NCBI RefSeq assembly: GCF_051622035.1
Contig: NC_135367.1
Span: 9,460,501-9,524,500 of the forward strand
DNA length: 64,000 nucleotides
Direction: 5' to 3'
Origin: Arctopsyche grandis
Lineage: Eukaryota > Arthropoda > Insecta > Trichoptera > Hydropsychidae
Made by a program: the position numbers and the translations under genes
Shown here: piece after piece, positions 1 to 12,939 of the stretch
How positions within the stretch are numbered: the stretch's first letter is position 1
Layout of the letters: each line of letters starts with the position of its first letter
The notes under the pieces: model-generated
Seen by the model: only the letters and a program-made list of their open reading frames with translations
The model's database searches: none
What the model was told of the DNA's origin: nothing

Positions 1-118
1 GAAATTCAGCGATTTATGTAATAAAAAAAAGCTGCAATGTTTGTAATTGGCTAAGAAAGCGCATTAGGGTTTACCTGTAATGCCTTCCTGGTATATATCG
101 ATGTAAATAAATAAATAC
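1..118 (+). mobile_element. SINE family 1, 3' tail fragment (type-1 tail)
   Basis: Contains GCGATTTATGTAATAAAAAA, then TGTAATTGGC, then GTTTACCTG...GCCTTCCTGGTATATAT and AAATAAATAAATA. The same tail recurs at about 2290-2400, 3000-3090, 35568-35648, 51660-51725 and 63570-63650. The 5' part lies outside the window. Confidence 0.7.
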
Positions 119-159
119 AATGAGCATTTAAAATTTGTGGCTCAGTACGTATGTACATA

Positions 160-506
160 TATAATATTTATTTAGGTACTGAGGAAGTCTTAACAGGAAA
201 ACCCCCTTGCACCTTCCTGGCCAATTTTAAATATCAATAAGCATCATAGAGACATCTGTGGATAAATTCGAAAAATATTTCGACATTTTTGCAGTATTTT
301 ATATAAATCAGCAAATTCGAGATGCTGATAAAGATTGCCAATTTGTTGGAACCGTTTCAATAAAATCAGATAAATAAGCAAACTCCGACGGGAAACTATC
401 TACCTAGAGTCACTTATTCAAGGTCTGGCCAGCAGTATTAGGAGCAGGAATTAAACCCGAGACCATTCAGTTGAAAATATGTATTAAATGCTGACCACTG
501 ATCTAT
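160..506 (-). mobile_element. SINE family 1 copy (minus)
   Basis: Read on the minus strand: a degraded tRNA-like head (486-506), GCTGGCCAGACCTTG, the core (GATTTTATTGAAACGGTTCC, AAATTGGCAA), and a type-1 tail with GGCCAGGAAGGTGCA ending near 165. The B box is worn but recognisable (GGTCTCGGGTTTAATTCC). Confidence 0.7.
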
Positions 507-916
507 TTATTTTATTTTCGCCTTCCTGGACAATTATTAACAAACCATGCAGCATTTTATTATTACATAAATCACTGTAATTCCAGAAGCTGAAGAACAC
601 GAAATAACAACAAATTAATTATTTAATTACAGAATTAATCCATTGAGACATATATGGATTTAGATTTTGTACATAACTGTTACAAATTATACACACAATA
701 AATACAGAAGATTTGTGACAACAGGAAAGATGATTTTTTGCCAATTTTGAGGAACCGCTTCAAAAATGATTAGATAAAATTGTCAAACTCTGATAGGAAA
801 CGATCGATTTGGAGTCACAAATACCCCCAAATCTAACCAGCAGTACGGCGGATCGAACCCAATGATTACTTGGTGCTAAACATATACGCTACCATTAAGC
901 CATAGTGCTGATCTAT
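507..916 (-). mobile_element. SINE family 1 copy with tRNA-like head
   Basis: On the minus strand the head reads GGCTTAATGGTAGCGTATA (box A) and GGGTTCGATCC (box B), a good pol III internal promoter pair. The core (AACGATCG...ATCAGAGTTTGACAATTTT) and a type-1 tail follow. Its head matches the copy at 37028-37385 but differs from the TAGTGGTTAGCATA head of other copies. Confidence 0.75.
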
Positions 917-1914
917 GCTGAAATGAGCAATTTCTCCAATCAAGTGTAAAATAACTCATATTTCATTTCAAAATACGATTCATTCTATTGACAATACTAC
1001 ATACATTCTGTGCATAGCTTGCTAATTACTAATAACAAAACCTTTCCATGGACTATTTAAGAATCTGTGGACCACTAGTTAAGAAGCACTATATTATACA
1101 CTCTCTTGCATACATATGTATAGGCAGTGTGCGTTAATTAAACCGCCAAACTAATGCGAAACGTCAACCTGACATTTCAATCGCTAATGAGGAAGTCTCG
1201 TTCCAAGGCATTATTACATACGACGCGACATTAGACTTCAACACGGCGACAATCCAGAACGATTCATTAAAAAAATATATATTTACATACGTACAAAATG
1301 ACGTATTCATCAAAAAAAGATAAAAAGAGAAAAAAGCACGCTTTTTTCCGACGTTATGAAATATTATACGTTTACGTCAATATATTCCAATCTGTCGCAG
1401 AGCAGCCGTACCATTAGTATGTAGATGTGGGTTTGTGCGGTACGCTGACGACGCGTTGTCGAGGGCTTGTTTACGGTACATTTATTACCATACCACACGC
1501 CCTTTCATCGCACCGCGGCCCTAAATTACATCCGATAGCTGTCATATCCAATAAAAACCAAATTAGCAAACTTGCACCATCCCCCAGTCGAGCACTTCCC
1601 CACACCTATGTACGCGGCGAGGGGTTTTGCCAGCGCCGGAGCCACAATGGGAAATCCATTATTCAATCTCGACGAAATAATCAAAACGCGAGCGAATGGA
1701 AATGCACCCCTTTGTCGCGAAAATCGACGCATGAAGAAAATATATTATACTGTGTGTGTGTGTGTCGTAAAAATTCGATATTGTTTGTTTGGATTTACGC
1801 GCAATTCCTTTATCGCTGGCGTAACAGTTTGGTGTTTTTGATTTATTGTACACTTTTCAGATGATGTAATGCCCGCTGTTTGGATGTCTTCGATCGTAAG
1901 ATGATGTTAAAAAT
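917..1914. other. Unique sequence, no supported gene
   Basis: Moderately GC-richer from about 1120 to 1700. The plus-strand ORF at 1427-1864 (145 codons) resembles nothing I know and has overlapping ORFs on both strands, so I do not call it. A short (TG)n run lies at 1750-1765. Confidence 0.4.
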
Positions 1915-2032
1915 ATTTATTTATTTTTTACACATATATCAGGAAGGCCTTACAGGTAGCCCCAATGTGCCTTCCTGGCCAATTACAAACATTGCAGCAT
2001 TTTTTTAATTATACAAGCCACTGACAATCTTT
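1915..2032 (-). mobile_element. SINE family 1, inverted type-1 tail
   Basis: Minus-strand type-1 tail (GCTGCAATGTTTGTAATTGG, GGCCAGGAAGGCACA, GGCCTTCCTGATATATGTG). It abuts a plus-strand copy starting at 2036, so the pair forms an inverted arrangement with type-1 tails at both outer ends. Confidence 0.65.
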
Positions 2033-2035
2033 AAT

Positions 2036-2408
2036 TCTGCTGGTCAGACTTGGATATTTGTGTCTCCAAGTCGATCGTTTCCTATCAGAGTTTTTCAATT
2101 TATCTGATTTCATTGTTGAAACGGTTCCCCAACAAATTGGCAAAAATCATCCTATCCACTATGTCACCAGTATCTGAATTTGATTTATGTACAGTATCTA
2201 AAAATGTATGTACATGTCTAAATCCATAGATGTCTGTATGGATTAAATCATTAAACAATTAATATTTACTTTCGTGTTCTTCGGCTACTGAAAATTCAGC
2301 GATTTATGTAATAAAAAAAATGCTGCAATGTTTGTAATCGGTTAGGATGTAGCGTTGAGGTTTACCTGTTAGGCCTTCCTAGTATATACATATATCTAAA
2401 TAAAAATA
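2036..2408 (+). mobile_element. SINE family 1 copy lacking the tRNA head
   Basis: Starts at TGCTGGTCAGACTTGG and contains the core (GTCGATCGTTTCCTATCAGA, TTGAAACGGTTCC, AATTGGCAAAAATC). The spacer ATAGATGTCTGTATGGATTA and a complete type-1 tail ending at AAATAAAAATAAAA follow. The pol III head is missing, replaced by the inverted tail of the neighbour. Confidence 0.75.
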
Positions 2409-2764
2409 AAATAAGATAACAATAATTAACCTCTCAGATATTGCATTATTTTAGCTTAAAACACACATTCTTAACTGGACGCTAGGCGTCCAGCACAGTA
2501 GCTAGCCGGGTTTTTTTAGCACAGTGAGGCGAGTGTGAACAAAATAAATTACATTTTTTTTTAAAGTTTCATTTTTTAATCCTAATTGGAATCTAGATTT
2601 AAAAATCGCCTAATGAAGTTAATGTACATATGTATGTACATACACAAGTAAAAATAAATTTTCAAAGAAAAAATTCTTTACCAATTATAAAAATTATATA
2701 ATTTATTTAATATTCGATCCCATGAGCTGACCTAGATTGAAAAGAATTTTTCTGAGTATATCTG

Positions 2765-3092
2765 TAGTGTTGCTGGTCAGATCTGGATATTTGTGACTCC
2801 AGGTCGACGTTTCCTATTAGAGTTTACAAATTTTCTCTGATTTCATTGTTGAAACGGTTCCCGGTAAAATTGGCTAAATATCCTTCCTACTATTTCACCA
2901 CTATTTGAGATTGATTAATGTACAATAAAATTTATGTACAATTCATAGATGTCTTGTTAATTTGCGAGTTTTTCAGTGTTTCGTAATCCAGCGGCTTGTA
3001 TAATTAAAAAAAATGCTGCAATTTTTGTAATTGGGCAGGAAGGCGCTGTAAGGCCTTCCTGATATATATGTAAAAAATAAATAAATGTATTA
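2765..3092 (+). mobile_element. SINE family 1 copy, 5' truncated
   Basis: Starts at GTGTTGCTGGTCAGATCTGG. It has the core and a full type-1 tail (GGCAGGAAGGCGC, GGCCTTCCTGATATATATG) ending in AAATAAATAAATG. Upstream, 2409-2764 is AT-rich with nothing I recognise. Confidence 0.75.
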
Positions 3093-3179
3093 GATAGAAA
3101 TATAGATCAAAGGACCATTAGGCTTATAGTCTGGTGTTGCTATGATATTAATAAGACACTAATAAATAAAGGAAGACAA

Positions 3180-3835
3180 GTATTTAAATGAAAAACGCGC
3201 AGTATTTCAGCGCTTACTTTTTATGTGTGAATCATCTCGACTCGGGCACGTCTCGCCATTCATTCGCTGACCGGATTTCAGATTCTGCGAAACGAGGCGA
3301 ACGAAAAGCACAACAAAAACTTTTAACAAGTCTGTTGAAATTGTCTGATTGCCAATAAAATTCGTTAACGTTGTTCACGACGGGGCGGTTCGGGGGAGGT
3401 CTGCGTGCGTTATAACCCGTTTAAGAGTCCTGACTCACGCCCGCTCACTCCCCGGTCCAACTTTCGGCCCAAGTTTGAGTTGTGATTAGTGTTTTAGGCT
3501 GGTCCCGAGATGTGAGGCGGGTGGGTGGGTGGGTGGCTGGGTTGAGCCAGGGCGGCTGAGGGAGGGTAATTTGTGATCAACTTTGCGGCGGAGAATTGCC
3601 GTCGGCAAAATATTCCACGTTTTGGCGGCGGAAGATAGTGGAAGATGGCAATTTGCCGGAATTGGCACGCGAGCTCTCCAAAACTCTCGCGATTTGTGTT
3701 CGGATCGAATCGAAAGAGGATTTCCGGAAGTGGGGCAAATCCGCAGACGGTTTCCGCCAAGGTGGCTCAAATCGGAATAACTTAATAAAATGTGAGCGGA
3801 AGCGTAGTGTGTTCCATTAAGACGCCTGTTGTTTC
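3180..3835. other. GC-richer island without ORF support
   Basis: Compositionally unlike its surroundings, with GGGTGGGTGGGTGGGTGG at 3519-3536 and a run of CG-containing words. The overlapping short ORFs on both strands (3483-3820) are shadows of composition. It could be a regulatory element or a 5' non-coding region; I see no splice-compatible coding segment. Confidence 0.35.
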
Positions 3836-4439
3836 TTCCCCAAATCAGTAAACATCAAAGAAAAATATTACATGAAAAATAGCTGCGAACTACAGAAGAT
3901 GGCCGTCACCTTTTTAATTCAAATGTGGATGTGAGATATTTCGAAAATTCCGAATATTTTCATTTTATTTTTTAACATATTAGCCACAGTGACACAATGC
4001 CAGTCGCACAGTCATAAAACAAATAATGGTATATAAATCATCCGTGCTTGACATTTATAATTGATAAAATCAACCACGGCCGTCGCTCCACAACCACTCA
4101 ACCAGTTCAGCGCAGCTTACATTTAACAGGTCAATTTCACCAGTAACCTGGTTGAGCAGTCATATTGCGCTAGATATTGGAGACGTTGCCAACATATTTG
4201 TGCGAGCCACAGAAGGATAAAACAAATCACGATTCCTAAGGTCCCTGAACTTACTAGGTGTATAAAACTTAAATTCATTAAGAACCTGATAAATGTGTAC
4301 TAACCCGTTTAATAGCTTAAAATATCAAAACCTTTGCTTCATTTTTATTTCAAGATTTTAATTAGCTTCACTCCGTTAGTTAGTCATTAGTGACATTCCT
4401 GCCCGTCAAAAATAGTAATCTGATTTTGAACCACTCCAT

Positions 4440-4812
4440 TCTTTAGGTCACTTTAATATTGTATCCGCCACCTTAAGTGCATTCGAGGGGAACAATGGAG
4501 ACCCCCGGATTAGGCCGAACGGCATCCCCGCTAGTTCTCAGAACTGATAGCGCGAAAGCGTGGGACTGCGTGCCTGGTACATGGCTAAACAATGGAGAAG
4601 TAAACGAACCTGGAAGATGCAATGAGCGACCTGCCCTTTATAAGCGGGTACTTGGGCCATATCAGGCTATTCTGGAAGGAGCACTGGCTGTACGTGGATC
4701 TCCTTAATCACCCAATAAATGATGTGACGTGACTTTGGCCTTTCATTTGGATCCTCCACCCATCCCTACGCAACAATATCTTACCGACATATGGGGTTAA
4801 TAATTCAATTAA
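4440..4812 (+). mobile_element. LTR-like fragment
   Basis: It holds a TATA-like CCCTTTATAAGCGG (4633-4646) and CAATAAATGATGTGAC about 70 nt later. It ends at CATATGGGGTTAATAATT, where TGG could begin a primer-binding site. The segment from the TATA box to the end aligns by eye with 46680-46875. TATA plus AATAAA at this spacing is typical of the U3-R of an LTR. The 76-codon ORF across it is fortuitous. Confidence 0.5.
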
Positions 4813-6087
4813 ACATTCGCGTAATCTAATGTCTCTTACGAGAAGCTAGAGGAGTTTAATCATTAACAAACTCATAAAAAATTACATCGAAATCCTATGT
4901 CAAATCGAAGCGATGACATCTGGCTATCCAAACACGTCTGTTTGCGACCCCTTCACAATTCACAGACGAACAGTTATAACAGTTACTTTTTCAATCTGAT
5001 TTACTCTCATCTCATATAAATTTAATATTACAAGTTTTAATACTTTATCACATCCGTTTTCAATTCCCCAATTCATACAATATTGGTGATATTTGTGGTC
5101 CAACTATTCAAGTGTTTTGGCCAAATCATATACGTATGAATCTGTCACATGGGGCTGAGAGTAAAAGAGAAAGAAAAGTTCTGGAGCGTCCACACTCCTT
5201 ATGGATAATAAGACCAATGAAGGTCACAATCCTGAGGAATGAGGATATTGACTTTTTGCTGCCGGTCAAGCCTACGGTGACATTAGCAGAGTAAAAATAT
5301 TAAATGTACTCCGCATTGTAGAATTTAACTGCTTGATATAAAACATAAAATTTAAAAAATCATAAAATAATATAATTATGGAAAAAAAAACTTTTTATAA
5401 GTGTTAATACCGACATGATTTAAAGGTAATATAATATGTCAATATTTACGACCTGAGCTGTTATATTTGGTCATACAAAGAAATTCTTATTATTACTACC
5501 TATATAAGATTCCTGTACATTTTACGTTTTTTCTACTGTTATCTTATTTACATTTTTATACAGTTACAAATGAAATTTTTGTACTATTGTCTTTTTAATT
5601 TTATTTTTACTTAACTTAATTTAATTTTAATTTTAAAATTACTTAAATGTGGATGTAAGATATATCGATAATTTCTAATATCAACACCTTTACCTCTGGG
5701 AATTTTTAAGCTTCCTACATTGTAATAAGTAGTAGGCACTGAGATTAATCGTCACTGAAAGCGTAAAAATTATCGAAAAAATGTTATTGTCCGAAAATGC
5801 TTTAGATTTCAGCTACGTATTTTGGTATTTAGGGATCATTCAAGTTTTCATCTTTTTTATCATTTAAGCAGTAACACAGCTGTCGAATACTCCACAAAAA
5901 ATTAAGCCACAAAAAAAGGATTCATATAATATGATAGCCAGATATTTTCTCCATATGTTTCCATTATCAGAAATTATCTAATCTAAAACATTATCTGAAT
6001 TAAAAATATGTGATATTCCTCGACGAAATTTGCTTCAATATAGCGGAGATTAGGACCGTTACTTTATTTCATCATTTGTTTATAGTT
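4813..6087. other. AT-rich spacer, no gene seen
   Basis: A short dispersed motif, AAATGTGGATGTRAGATAT, occurs at about 3920 and again at about 5645. Otherwise there are no ORFs, tandem repeats or known element ends. Confidence 0.4.
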
Positions 6088-6088
6088 T

Positions 6089-6137
6089 TAGACCATTGTG
6101 GCATTACAGGAAGAACCTAATGCACCACAATGGTCTA
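6089..6137. repeat. Perfect 13-bp hairpin
   Basis: TAGACCATTGTGG at 6089-6101 pairs perfectly with CCACAATGGTCTA at 6125-6137 across a 23-nt loop. On one side lies an A-rich stretch (6138-6240), so it may be the 3' end of a minus-strand retroelement. Confidence 0.7.
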
Positions 6138-6241
6138 CATAAGAAAATAAGAATAAAAATAAAAAAAAGCAAAAGCAAAAAAACATGATAAAAAAACATA
6201 AATATAAAATAAAATACTAAATAAAAAATATCAAATAAACA

Positions 6242-6655
6242 CTATATATAGGGAATATCTTGAATCCACGCTAGCATCGATATATAAAAACCAGCAGTTA
6301 ATAAAAAAAAACATCCCTGCGACGCCCAAACGGAAAGGAGAATATTATAATTCCACTCAATATGTACATCACACACAATTATAAACATAATGATGAGGCT
6401 ATCAGACAAATAAGTTAAACTAATCTTTAATAACCTACACTCATTGATATGGGAAATATCACATTTAGGGATGGCAGCAACAATTTCACAAAGAAGTCGA
6501 ATAGCCATCCGATAGATGATGTGTATTTTCAAACACACAAAATAATAGTAATATATAAAATAAAACGTTTTATAGCGGATGATTCCTCTGCGTATATAAA
6601 TTGACGACCTGGTGACAACGAGTTGTACAATTTCTTTTTTTTTATATACCAACAT
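6242..6655 (-). other. Unrecognised 137-codon ORF next to the hairpin
   Basis: The predicted product is hydrophobic and Cys/Ile-rich, and I recognise no domain. Its position just before an A-rich segment and the 6089-6137 hairpin would suit the 3' part of a decayed retroelement, but this is inference. I do not call it a host gene. Confidence 0.25.
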
Positions 6656-6780
6656 TCATCGTCATATCATCATTCTGCCGAACTCCAATTTCTTACACTA
6701 TAAATTTTAGTACCTCGAAAATGAAACATAAACATTTTCATCTTACATTTCCAAAGTATAATACATTTTTATTTTATTTT

Positions 6781-7167
6781 ATTTCATAGAACATGAACAC
6801 TCGCCTTTACAGATCACTCCGAGGCGACGGGTGCACTTAAACAGTTACAATACAATCAATATACAAAAGCATTTTATACAATGCGAATTCAAAAAAACAT
6901 GCACAGTGACATCTATGGAGAAATTTCTGAAGCATTTTATAATCAAATTAGCGAACCTCAAGAAGCTAAATAGCTTGAGATTAGCAATGAGATGCCAATT
7001 CTACAGGAATCGTTTCAATGAAAATCAGAAAATCGGCAAACTCTGATAATAAACGATCGACCTGGGGTCACAAACCCAGATCTGACCAGCAGCGGACTCT
7101 AGTGGGACTCGGACCCGTGACCACTCTTATCGAAAGCATAATATGCTAACCACTAGCCCAGTGGTTA
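6781..7167 (-). mobile_element. SINE family 1 copy with type-2 tail
   Basis: On the minus strand the head reads GGCTAGTGGTTAGCATATTA (box A) and GGGTCCGAGTCCCAC (box B). The core then leads into a type-2 tail with GGATGTTTGTATGAATTCG-like sequence and CACTCGTCGCCTCGG...GGCGAGTGTTCATGTTCTA. It ends in ATAAAATAAAATAA near 6770. Confidence 0.78.
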
Positions 7168-7199
7168 TATTCAACGATATGTGTTTGTTTATTTAAGTT

Positions 7200-8260
7200 A
7201 ATGCTCCTCAAGCACGGAGATCGTTACTTTACTCATATATTATATAATATTTTTGAAAAATGTGATGATTTCACGCTTCATAACCGCATACTCGATTTTC
7301 CCTTTATAAGCGTTCTCAAAGGTTTCATTTCGTTCTCCGATCCGACATGACGTCTTTTGAAACGTTTTCCGTTTAAAGCATTATTTGAGCCTTTTGTATA
7401 AAGTGCAGTATATTGTAAGCGAATCCACCGTGAAATGTGAAGAAATCAGCAACATACATATGTATCTGCATATAATATATATAAAATTCTACACACATAC
7501 GGAATGTGTAGCCTCGCGGAGACCACAAAGCGTTTTCCGACCGCACCACAAACGACAAATAGAGAGTAAAGACTCATATAAAAGATTCCGTTCCGGACAT
7601 CTTTGTCCGGCGCAAAGAGGAACGTCAAAGGATTCACGAAATCGGCACAAGAAATTTGAATGCGAAAGTTAACTAACCGCATTTGATATATTCAACGTCG
7701 AATGTGAACCCCACCGCGATATAACCCCGTACCGACAAATCTCTCAAAGGGTTATCAAATCGTCCGTAAAATGACGGAGGGCTCATCCGCAATCTGTCCA
7801 TTCGTCCGTTCCGTACAAGAATCGATATTTTCGTTTAGGGTCTGATAAACGGGGGTACGTGAGCCACGTAAAGCCGCCTCCCACCCGCCTCCCCCCCATC
7901 ATACCAGATTCGCAACACCGCATACATTTTTCACGGTAATAGTGTCAATTTTTCGGCACAGCGTGAAAGATAAATATTTCACACGTGTATCGGGCAACTC
8001 TCCCTCACCCCCCGCCCCCCCCCCCGTAGATCGTTTTATGCTGCAATTCGAGAGGTGAAAATGTGCGCGCGGATTTCGAAACGTGCGAATAAAAAAAAAC
8101 TCGATCGTGATATTCTACTGGGGTGGTTGTCGGTAATAGATTTGACGATTGTGAATTTGTACATGGCGGTTTATCCCACGCGTAAAAGGGGAATTTACAG
8201 CGTTACAGAATGTGGACCGATCTGGTATATAACCGTGTGAAAATTACGCTCGTAAAAAAA
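7200..8260. other. GC-richer island without ORF support
   Basis: Contains several CG-rich blocks, a C-rich run (8008-8025) and poly-purine stretches, with no conserved ORF. Small ORFs of 60-95 codons overlap on both strands and do not resemble proteins I know. It may be cis-regulatory. Confidence 0.35.
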
Positions 8261-8397
8261 TTCGTATGTTTGTTGTGTTTATGTGTTGAATTTGCTCGTT
8301 TTTATTTTTAATAAAAACTTTGAAGCATTAAAAATATACAAATTTAATTGACTTTGTAGCAAAAATGCGAAAGACCTTGCCATTACATTTGAAAGTA

Positions 8398-8822
8398 TAG
8401 TGGAGTAGTGGTTAGCATATTATGCTTTCGAGCAAAATGGTCACGGATTTGAGTCCCACTAGAGTCCTGCTGTTGGCCAGACTTTGGTTTGTGTCTTCAG
8501 GTCGATCATTTCTTATCAAATTTTGCCAATTTTTCTGATTTTTATTGAAACGGTTCCTATGAAATTGACTCCTCCTTCCTATCTCTCTGGCTAATCTTAT
8601 GTTATTCTTGAGGTTCACCAATTTAGTGATAAACTGGTGCAAAATTTTCTTCATTGGTGTCACTGTGGATGTTTGTATGAATTCGCATTGTATAAAATAA
8701 GTGCTTAGGTATATTGATTGACTGTACTGTATCTGTTTAAGTGCACTCGTCGCTTTGAAGTGATCTGCAAAGGCGAGTGTTGATGTTCTATGAAATAACA
8801 TAAAATATCCATGTTTCAGATT
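8398..8822 (+). mobile_element. SINE family 1, near full-length copy with type-2 tail
   Basis: Head TAGTGGTTAGCATATTATGC (box A) and CACGGATTTGAGTCCCAC (box B). The core contains GGTCGATCATTTCTTATC and TTGAAACGGTTCC. The type-2 tail has GTCACTGTGGATGTTTGTAT, GCACTCGTCGCTTTGAAGTG and GGCGAGTGTTGATGTTCTAT, ending ATAACATAAAATATCCATG. It is almost the same as the copy at 34495-34850. Confidence 0.8.
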
Positions 8823-11800
8823 AGACATCAATCTATTGAATTTCGTCCGATAAATGAAATATTAATTTCAAACCAAAAGCTAAACAGTTATGTAAGTTAC
8901 AGCGATTGAAAGACGATTTAAATTGTTTTTTTTTTTGTAGAAAAATAAATAAAATATGCTTACAGGTAAATTATCATCGTGAGTTGAATTAATGCACCTA
9001 AAAAGTTAAAAATAATAGTTAAAATTAATCATCATGCTCGTATATGTACTTATAGGTATTATTAAATAAAGTTGCATAGCAAATTTAAATAACATGAAAA
9101 TTCACCAGTTGCAATATGTCTTCAAAGCAATAGTTTCAGCTCCTTGGCTCTTCATCTTCTTAAATATATTGCACTCAATTTAAAACAAACACTGATTTTT
9201 AAATTAATAATTTTTAAAATTTAAATTCACTTTATATAAAAACAAATGAATTTATTTTTCTCAAGCGAAGGAAAATTTCAACGCAACTAAATATGTAGAT
9301 TAAATTATTATGAAAAACACGCACTGACACCACAATACGTAGTTAATATTCATTAATAACCGGTGCGAAAGATGTGTCTGGATAAAATATACAGATTCTG
9401 CGAATAAAGTATGAATTCGAAAACGATACTATTCAATTAAACAATAGTTGACTTTTCAATCGAGATTAATTTTCATGAAAATATTCAGCTTCATTCGCGA
9501 ATGATATCATTGCATTGATTGACATTTTTGATAATCAATTGAAACGTTAAATATTCGCGTACAATTTTTGCCTTGTGTGAGGCTCAAGCGTTATTCGTAG
9601 ACTGAAAATGAATATAAATAAACAAGCGAATTACATTTATTTAATTTCAAACATGTATATTTGAAAATTTTCATTAGATAATACAATTGTAAATATGTTT
9701 TTGAGCTCTTTTTCCTATTATGCTGTACATTAACATTAGAATAATATCATACTATGATAACTAACAAAATTAAATTAAAATTGTAAAATAGAAAATGATC
9801 AGTAGATCAGTAGCTATTAAAATATATACATATAAAGTGTATTGCGAACATAATTTAGTAGTAATAAAAAGCATTTAAAAATCAAAAAAAAAAATAGAAA
9901 ATACGTATATATGTATGTATGTACATGACAAAATCACATTACATAGTTTCAGCACTGTGAGGTCTACAATGAGACTTCTTCTTACTTTTTCAACTATCAC
10001 ATTCGTTCAACTGAATCCTATTTTAGCTTCTGAACTACTACATATGTAGTTGCAATTTTACTTTAAAGTTGCACGAGACCATTGAATAATTTTGATCGTC
10101 AGTGGTAACAATAAAATCACGAAAACTTATATAAAGTTTATGTTCAAAACCATCTGTTTTCAGGAGGCTTTCATCAGTTACAACTAATTCAGTGTATTTT
10201 CAATAATATTAAATTAACTTATTAATGAACTCAGTTCAGAAAGACCTGATTGTACATATGCTTCCCTGGAGACAAGTTTGTTCTTGAAAAGGGCACCACA
10301 GCGTGCGAATCTTCGAGGACTGTCTGTGATTTGAATAACAAACCATGTTTAGCCTTTGAAGTGAGACATTGTTGTCCGGTATACTACTACCTACATACAA
10401 TATAACCCAAGAGACGCGACACGACCAGAAAATGCTGTCAAAGTTCCGGATAAACTTGAACCAAACGTGTTTCTTACAAGTGGATAAAAATTCAAACAGA
10501 ACTCAATCTCCGCTGCAAAGCTCGCCAAAAGTGTGCTCAAGCAACTTCGACCGCATCATTTCAACGCTCGTCTTCTTTATTTTTTTTTTTAATGAAATTT
10601 ACACTGTCAATCATGGCTTGAAACTTCACTTCGGTATTTGTTCTGAAAATGTCGACCACAGCTATTAGCGGTCATCTGGTAGAGAGACAAGAAACCAACC
10701 CCTTTGTGTAGCGAAACTTTCAAAACTTCTGCCTTCCGCTTCGTAATATAATGCTACGTAAGTTAAATTACAACGTATAGATTATATAAATCATTCGATA
10801 AATTATAATTTGAAGACAAACGTAGAAAACAAACTCCTTTGTCGAGATAACTCACATATGTACGTACGTATCATAAATAACAATTCCAACAGTTTTCATT
10901 AGCGTCATCAATCAAAGTCTTGGGTATTTTAGAAAACGCGTTTGTGCGTTTCTTTGACAGTTTAATATATTGTTATTTGTGCCGCAAATTTACCCCTAAT
11001 ATATGTGTAGTGCGGGGAGCGTTTGCCGACCCCCAAGGATGTTGGAAAATTTCGCCGGTTGTATATCTGTCCAGTCAGCGTTTTTCATCCATGGACAATA
11101 CTACAATAGTACTTTATACAAAGTGGACTATTTTAAAATTGTATTTATATTTCAATTAAAATACGACAAAAATTAAAATGTCACATTTTTATATTATACA
11201 TACATACATACATAGTTATTCACTTGTTATAACTTATTTTTATTTATTTTACTGATTTTAATTTCTTGTTATGTAACATTTATTTTCTTAATTCATTGTT
11301 GTGAATATTTTATTATTGCTGATCTTTTATTATTATAAAACAAAAGTTCTGAGCTTGATACCTACGTATATATATATGTCGCCTCCCGAAGTATAAACAA
11401 ATTTAATGGAATTTTTTTAATGTCATGAATTTTCTAATTTATGTATCTAATTCATGAAATTCACATTACGAATTGATTGATTTTCGTCTCAATTATAATA
11501 CAATATAGTCACAGAGAAAGATTGTTAAACCTCAACTAAAGCTATCAAAGTCAACGTTTGAACTATAATAAAGCAAATGTGTACTAAAATATTTAGAACC
11601 AGTAAAGACTAAATTTGCTTGAATAATTAGGTTTAAAAACAGGTAGAGATGATAAAGAATTTTTAAATTAATTAATTAATCGAATATTGTCTATCTAATT
11701 GGAGCATGAGTTCCCTTTAAGATATATGTAACCAATAGTTTTATACTCTCATTTTTAACGCTTCCAAATCAAAATATAATATATTTATTGATTTAAAAAA

Positions 11801-11949
11801 AAACATAAACAAACAGCATTAAAAACACTTATATTGACACCAAAAAAGTTTCTAAAGATTAATACCAAAAATGAAAAAAAAAAATAAAACCCAAGGAGAA
11901 AAGCATTGAATAATAGTAGATATGGGATATATTTACATATGTACATATG
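8823..11949. other. AT-rich intergenic sequence, no supported gene
   Basis: No element ends or long ORFs. A slightly GC-richer stretch at 10250-10720 holds a 99-codon plus ORF (10369-10668) with no recognisable domain. Short ACATATGTATGTA runs occur at 9905-9925 and 11200-11215. Confidence 0.35.
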
Positions 11950-12690
11950 TATGTATTTATTATTATTAAAAATGATAAAACATTAGAAAATAAAAGGAAG
12001 AAAAGGAACAACAAAAATAATCAATATAAGGGAAAATATTGTTAAAAGAAGAGCAATATCTATATAAAAAGGATTTACAGAAATATTTGTTAGATTAGTG
12101 ATTATTGTGAAATATTGAAGAATTACGGAGGGATCTGATTGGACAATGAAATAGTATAGAATAAACAAGGACATATATAAATCATAAATATTAAATATGA
12201 AATCAAAAACTTAAGTAAATATATAAATACTAGATTGTAAAGAAACAAAACGATCATTGTGAATAAATCTGGAATTGCAATTTTATTATTTAAGCATTCT
12301 AAATAATTATTAACATATGTACATATACTCGATACAAAGAATTCCAAACAGTACTAGAAAATTTGTTATGACTACTTACAAATGAATTGTAAAGCAAGGC
12401 AACAATACTATGGAATTTAAAGGGCTTGGATAGTTTAAATATATAATCCAAATTCCAATCTGCCTTGCTTATTATTAAATCAATAAAAAACGGAAAAATA
12501 ATTTACTATCAAGTAAAACGCCAAGGTCTCTCACACGACCATCCCTAAGTATTTGTTTAGTATTGATAAGAAAATCAATCAATATGTAGATAATGTAATG
12601 TGGAAACATTGAGAAACAACTGGTTACTAAGACAGTAGTTAATGAAGGAGTCCAAGTATTTTTTGTAAGTTCAGATGATCTTAATGAAAG
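11950..12690 (-). mobile_element. Decayed non-LTR reverse transcriptase fragment
   Basis: Minus-strand frames, broken by frameshifts and stops, give pieces typical of the C-terminal half of a LINE reverse transcriptase. These include VRDLGVLLDSKLFF (about 12490-12530), then ADWNLDYIFKLSKPF and ALLYNSFVSSH (about 12370-12480), followed by Ile/Phe-rich remains to 11980. It is 5' truncated, and the 3' end abuts TATTTATTATTATT near 11950. Not functional. Confidence 0.6.
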
Positions 12691-12939
12691 ACATTTTTTT
12701 AATATACGTCGGATTATGACTTCAAGAATCAGGTATACATTAGTATATATTAGTATGTAAATAATAAATAGTAAAGAATCTAAATGTATATAAAACGATA
12801 TTGAAATATAAAGGCCGGTAAAATAGTTTTCTATTTTGTAAGAAAATTAAATTTTGTATTAAAAATTAGTGTAACAGTACGTAAGTAAAATAAATTAATT
12901 TCAAAACAGTACAGAAAGTTTGTTTTTCTTTTCATTTAA

